A DNA stretch of 21,081 nucleotides from Botryllus schlosseri (taxonomy: Eukaryota; Chordata; Ascidiacea; Stolidobranchia; Styelidae): assembly GCA_000444245.1 (NCBI GenBank), contig ATSW01009993.1, positions 1-21,081 on the forward strand, given 5' to 3'. The position numbers and the translations under genes were made by a program. The notes under the pieces were generated by a model. It was not told the origin of the DNA, ran no database searches, and worked only from the letters and a program-made list of their open reading frames with translations. Of the stretch, positions 10,801-16,800 are shown in pieces (within the stretch, counting starts at the first letter, position 1; the number at the start of each line of letters is the position of its first letter).

Positions 10801-13800
10801 TGTACCGCGCTTAAACTAGAAAATAGCTTCGTTACCTGGCCACACCACTATGAAAACGATTCAGCGTAAATAAGCTAAGTCAAATTTAATGCTGTTGCTG
10901 TTGGCATTATTACGATACTTTAATACACAATTGAATGTATATTGTATATACTATAAATATAAGCATCAGATTAATGGCCTACTACTATTATATAAGTGTT
11001 ACGCATGCGAATCAGGCTATGCAGTTTTGCACGGATACCAAGTTAGCGGGAAGGGGTTTATTAGTCCGAGGCCGGTAATCCGACTAAAGATGATTGTCCT
11101 AACAGTCGTCTCAATTCTCAGTAATTTTATCGTATTACCACGATTGGCGAGTTCAATGCACAGCCAGCACAATGCGCGTAACAAAACAAACCGAAAAGCA
11201 GGTAAAAAAGAGTCCTATTGCGGAGAAAACGAAGAAGTATCTTTTGTGCGTCTCAAGGCAACATTACCCAGCTAGTCGAGTCAATAACAAACAGCCTAGT
11301 ACAAGGAAATGGCGAGGAAAGGGCCCAATGAGCTGGCCTTCTGAAGACGAACAATAGACGATTTAAAATTGTCTTCCCGCCTCTTATGAGGACACAAAAG
11401 AACAATCGCCACAGTATATAAGCAAGACTATCGTATTGCAACGCTACTAAAGTGCGCGCAACCAGACAGAAAACAATTACCAACACGAGACTATTTCGCA
11501 ACTACTAAACATGTGAAGGTATATAGAACTTAGGCCTCAGGTGGTACCGTTGTTGATATACAATGCTACTGAGTTGCTGACGATTACCCCTGATAAGTGT
11601 TAGCCAAAATATCTCGGTTTATTCCAATATGAATATAATATTCAATTGTATACTGTACATTTGTCCCTCGGTTTGATGTGTCCCGTGGTCGAACTAATTC
11701 CATTATCAAATCGACAAGGAAAAAATGACTCAACAAGGAAGCAGAGATGAGAAACGCACATTTCTGTCATCGTAATTACGACATCGCCTGATGTAGGTGA
11801 TATGACGTAACAACGGCGATTTTCTACCACACAGGCTCCTAGATAATTCAAATTAGAATTCAATTCAGTTCAAATTCAAATTCAATTTGTAAAAGCTGTA
11901 AATTTTCTGGTCGGAACTCAGGGCCCTACATCGCTACGATGAAATCATCGACAATTCGCGACGAGACACTGTTTTTCCTCATAATAGACAGAGGAACATG
12001 ATTACATTAGCGAAAGTGTTTCAAAATAGAATCGAATTCTATTCCTAATATAATTTAATACAATTTGGGGGAAAAAGTGTGTGGTGATAATTCTATTTCT
12101 AGTATAATTTGGAAAATTTGAAAATTTCGCAGTTATCCATCTCTGACCCACTGCCCGATCGTGAAAACCTCTAAAAATGTCCAACACAAGCGAATAAACC
12201 AGTATATGCACGACGTCAAGGCTATTTATATCGCTTCTTAGTCGGCCATTCATCACACCGAATAGTGCATAGTCCCATCAACTATCGTTTCAAAGAACAT
12301 TAGGCTATTATTGTAAAGCAATAACCCTGCTGTAACGCTAATGGACGGGAGCGGGAAGTCTTAACAAAAGGAACACAATCCAAACAACGGATTTCGGCGA
12401 AAACTTTTACTGGTTTTAGGACCGGCGAAAGCAAAACAACGCAATTTGGTCCGCAGTGGCTAAATAACTGACAGGTTTTCAAGCGAAAATTGTATAATTG
12501 CGAGAACAAAAGCTATACGCGTCTTGAGAGCAACGAACTGATATCGACTGGAAGAGAGATGGCGCGCCACACGCAACGCTGCAGACAGCTGATGCATTTG
12601 TCTCGCCTGTGTAATAAACGCGATCTGACTTGTATGTATGTTATGGAGACCACAATTATCAAAACATACTTGCTGTAATTGGTTCACGTAGTTATCCTAC
12701 GCCGGGTTGCACTTATAACAAAGCGCGTGTATTAATATTCAGTATTAAAATAAACACGAATATTTTGGCTGAAATTCGTCAGGGGTAATCGTCGGCAGGT
12801 AGCAGAGAATTGAAAAGAACATCAATGTACATCAAAAATCGCCACTTTTAATCAAAAGAATGCTATTTTAGATGTTATTTTCGACGACAGGTGATCATGG
12901 CCGAAAAATACACGAAAAACAATGAAAATACATGATTTAAACAAGCGTTTTCTTTGAAATACCTCACACCTGTGTTATAAATTCATGCACATTTTACACA
13001 CAATCTTGCTCACAGTCGAAAATACGTTCATACTGATACAAAAACCCGGATATTTTCGGCTGACACTCGTCAGGGTTTGAAGCGTCAGCAACTAGCACAG
13101 AATTGAAAAGAACCTAGTACATCAGCAATCAACAACAATAGAAGCATTCTCAAGCATTCTTATTGCTACGTGGGTATTGTGCAGTAACGCGCAGGCTTGT
13201 CAGTAAATTAGCCACTAATTGTTGCGCGCTTTTTGCAGAGCGCGCCCGAATTATGGGTTGTATCGATTGCAAAGCGAGACCGTGGTCAATATTGTTAAAA
13301 GTATCATTGTGTTTTCTGGGCCCTCTATTTTGGTAATTGAAGTCGCCATTATTTACTCAACCGATGAAAAGTCTTCGGTTACGTCATGCTAACAAATGCG
13401 CGAAAAAGCACTTAGCGCGTCCGAAGAATGAAATTACCTTCAAAGACGATGGCTGACTCGAAACAAAGACTTTGCCCAATGTAAACTCAACAATAGACAT
13501 TATCTCTGCTAAAATCCCCACTCGATTGTTGAGCTCTTCTAATACCGCACAATGAATAAACCTAAGTCAGCTATAGTATAATGGAATCAGCTAGAAAACA
13601 GTGCTTTCTATAAAGCAAGATTGGCCAGACATCAAAACAGCATAAACAGTTTCGGAGCAAGAATCAGAACTCGGCCATCGAAAAGAAACCGATTGTGACG
13701 CCACATTTCAAAACTTGGACTGTATTGTGATGCAACTCTGTATCCAATGGATGGTTTCTGCTCGGGCAAAACAATACGAAGAGGCTTCCGGGTTTTCATG

Positions 13801-16800
13801 AGATGCGCGTATCGTTTTTATTTTTTTATTTTCTTGGCTATTCGATTCTAGGTCGACTTTGAGAATCTTATTGTAGGTACAGAACTTCAATGTACGATTG
13901 AATAGTGTATTCATATTGAAATGCACCCGAATATTTTCGGCTGACACTCGACATGGATTATCGTCAGAAAGGGGTGGAAAATTGACGAAACTTTGTATGT
14001 AATAGATAATTCAATTGCATACTGAATTTCCGTACCTACAATAGTTTCTTATTTGCCGTTACTATGTCATAACACACTGTGACACTACCCAAAAATGTCG
14101 TTTTTATGAACACGCGTAGCTCTTTGCTGCGAAGGCATTATCAAAACGATAATTCTGCTCGAAAAAATACAAATTTTAGTCGCAAAAAACGCATAAATTC
14201 AGTACTGTCCGACTCAAATCGTTAAAATCAACACTCATCTATAATCGGCATTCTCACAATTAAAAATTAACTGGCCGTCTTTAAAATAGATAAGCCGCCA
14301 TCGAAAGGAAGCTATTGTTATTTGGCTGTAATGAATCTTGTTATCAAGCGGGTGTAGCCGATATTACTTTCTCCTATAATTCTTATCCCGTGGAAGATCG
14401 TGTTATTGCGCGCGCCCTTCCCGAAACGGATATCATCCCTAATTACCGCGGCATGCTACAGCTATACGATTAATACGAACCGGTCAGTATAAGGAGTTAG
14501 CGACAATAGACTTTTATATTCTTATCTATCTTCATAACACGTATCATTGTACAAATGTTTGGTGTCACTAAACAAACGCGCATAACTCACAAACACATTT
14601 GAAAAGCAATTATTGTTAGGCTCATATGCGAATTGAGTATTCCATCGAATAAACTTAGCTATAGCATCTCTCACGTATCGAATAATAGGTAAGGAAAAAT
14701 CTGACAATGTTCGCATCTACCAAAAACCCTAGCTTTACCAAATTACATTACCTACTGTTTTTTTTTCAAGTTAGGTACACAGTTTTTTTAAAATTGCAGC
14801 CCACCTGATCTTGTTGCTGACGGGCCAGTTCCAAGTGTTGCATCGCCGCCGGCGAGTCGACCGGTTTGTCGTCCTGTGAACACGGGATTTTTCGGTTTAG
14901 AAATTACGAACAATATGGCGAACGCGCGCGATGACGCGTTTCTTACCTTGGACATGAGCTTTTCTTTTAGAGATTTCAGCTGATCGATCATTTCCGTGAG
15001 TTTTTTCTCCTTGTCGCTCACAGACTCTATAAAAATACCGCGTCTTTAGTTAGGTCGAAATACTCGGACGGTTGGGTCCGTTTTTCAAGTCAATGAACAC
15101 CATGATTTTAAATTTTAGTTTTCAAGTTTTTGGAATTACGTCATATTTGGTGATACGATTGTTGGTATACGTTCTTTCCAATTCTCTACTGGTTTCTGAA
15201 GATTACCGCAGACGAATGTCAGCCGAAAATATTCGGGTTTATTTCAATATGAATATATATTCAACCTTAGATTTTAGATTTTGAGATTTTCAAATTTTTC
15301 GATTTTTCGATTTTGAGTTCTACTCCCAAAAACAGTCACCAAAAATTTTTAAGCAAAACCAGGCTTAAAACACTCAATTTTTCACTTAACCAGAAATAAC
15401 TACTTCTACTTGTACTCGAGCATAAATATACAACACTCTTTCTACTTCTACTTGAGCACCGACGATTACTACTTCTCTGATTACGAATCTTTAAAAGTGA
15501 TTATGGCAATATCATATTATGAGTCGCGATTTTATTTTCAATGCAGCATTGTCGACTGTAAACAGGGCGAGGCATAGTAAATCACTCTTTGATCTCTGGG
15601 ATGTCCGAACAATCACTATACAGACGCAAAAGCGTCTTACCTTTGTCGGGCGAATGTTCCCTTTGAGAGACTTCGTGGTCTTGATATTTGCGCTTCCCGA
15701 AGCCTTGTCTGTCCTGGGCATCGTGCATAGGACGAAATTCTGCAGGCTTCATTTGCTTGCTATCAGGCGAGTTTCTGAATCAGTTGTGTTAGTTCCCGAT
15801 GTCAGCAATTGCGTCTATAATATTATACCTGTGAGCCGAGTCTTCCGCTATTGCGTGGGATTGGCCGCACGTCGCTGGATTTTCGTCCGCGGTATGTGAT
15901 CCGCCACGGGGCTGCGTCTTATCCCAGTCGCTAAATCCGTGGTAGCGAGACGGTGTCGAGGTTTGATCGTTCATGAAAACTAAACGATAATATTCAGCGA
16001 TTACATCTTGTTAATTTTCGCAATATGGCATCAAAAAACGCTTTAAACGTGGACTCATTACTATCACCGTATTTTGATAAATAATATCGGCCGAATTCGA
16101 CACATTAGTCCTATACACTGTCCCTTCAGAACGGTTATAACTAGGGCAAGTTTTTGCAGCTTTGCCAACTCTTTTTACAGCTTCCGGCAGCTTCCTAAAT
16201 ACTCAGAAGTTCGGTAGGATGGTGTCTTAAGCTGTTTGGATGATTCGTATTTTGTAGTTTTTATTGGAAATATTTGGCCCTATCTGTAAATGGATCGTTT
16301 GATAATTTCACTGTCGTTTAAATTGGACGTCCTTTCTGGTTGTTGACGTACATCCAGGCTAGAACGCTAGAAATTATATTTTCACTGGGTCAATTTTTTC
16401 AGGCCACTGCGTTTTGCTACAGCGCCTTGGATACGGATCGATTCGAGGGTCTCACACCCTGATAATTTCAAGGAACTTGTCCATAAATGCAACTTTTTAG
16501 TGCAACTTTCCACGGATTTCACTGCAACAAAAACTTGCCCTAGTTATAATAAGAAAACACTCTTGCAGGACTTCAAAATACAATTGAATATTGTATTCAT
16601 ATTCTATACCTTCATCAGTCCGTTCAATTACGTAAGTTTATGAATATTTCCATTGCAAATACCACGCAATATCCGTATCGTAATTAATATCCGAACTGCG
16701 AAGGCACTGCCCATCTATCTTTCCACGGGCGTTCACTATTGAGCTAGATTAGCGGGATTTATTCTCGGACCAGTCTATTAGGTTGGAATTAGTACGAAAT

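Larger units (their letters stand above)
8153..14804 (-). other. Intron 5 (6.65 kb)
   Basis: The donor is CAG|GTGGGC and the acceptor AATTTTCAG. Seven foldback copies (10037 to 14041) and pieces of the CTAATT repeat (8900-8970, 9788-10036, 12015-12120) are scattered through it. Open frames of 109 codons at 9451-9780 and 128 codons at 10889-11275 (plus strand) look like chance: no recognisable motif and unusual residue use. Stretches such as 8160-8800 and 14050-14800 hold nothing I can name. One undetermined base (N) lies at 9886. Confidence 0.75.
15027..15640 (-). other. Intron 3 (614 bp), filled with repeats
   Basis: The intron holds a plus-orientation copy of the foldback element (15150-15268), a short ATTTTAGATTTTGAG-type low-complexity run (15268-15320) and a CTTCTA-rich repeat (15320-15480). 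Little unique sequence remains between them. Confidence 0.8.

Noticed and set aside
10889-11275. 128-codon open frame on the plus strand with a hydrophobic start (MLLLLALLRYFN)
   Set aside because: The start looks like a signal sequence, but the body has no conserved pattern and residue use resembles translated AT-rich intron DNA. It lies inside intron 5 of the SoxD gene on the opposite strand.
11340-11520. TATATAAG box (11415-11422) with AG-rich flank, resembling a promoter or an LTR-type fragment
   Set aside because: No matching second copy, no primer-binding site, no associated coding region and no defined ends in the window, so it cannot be told from chance in AT-rich DNA.
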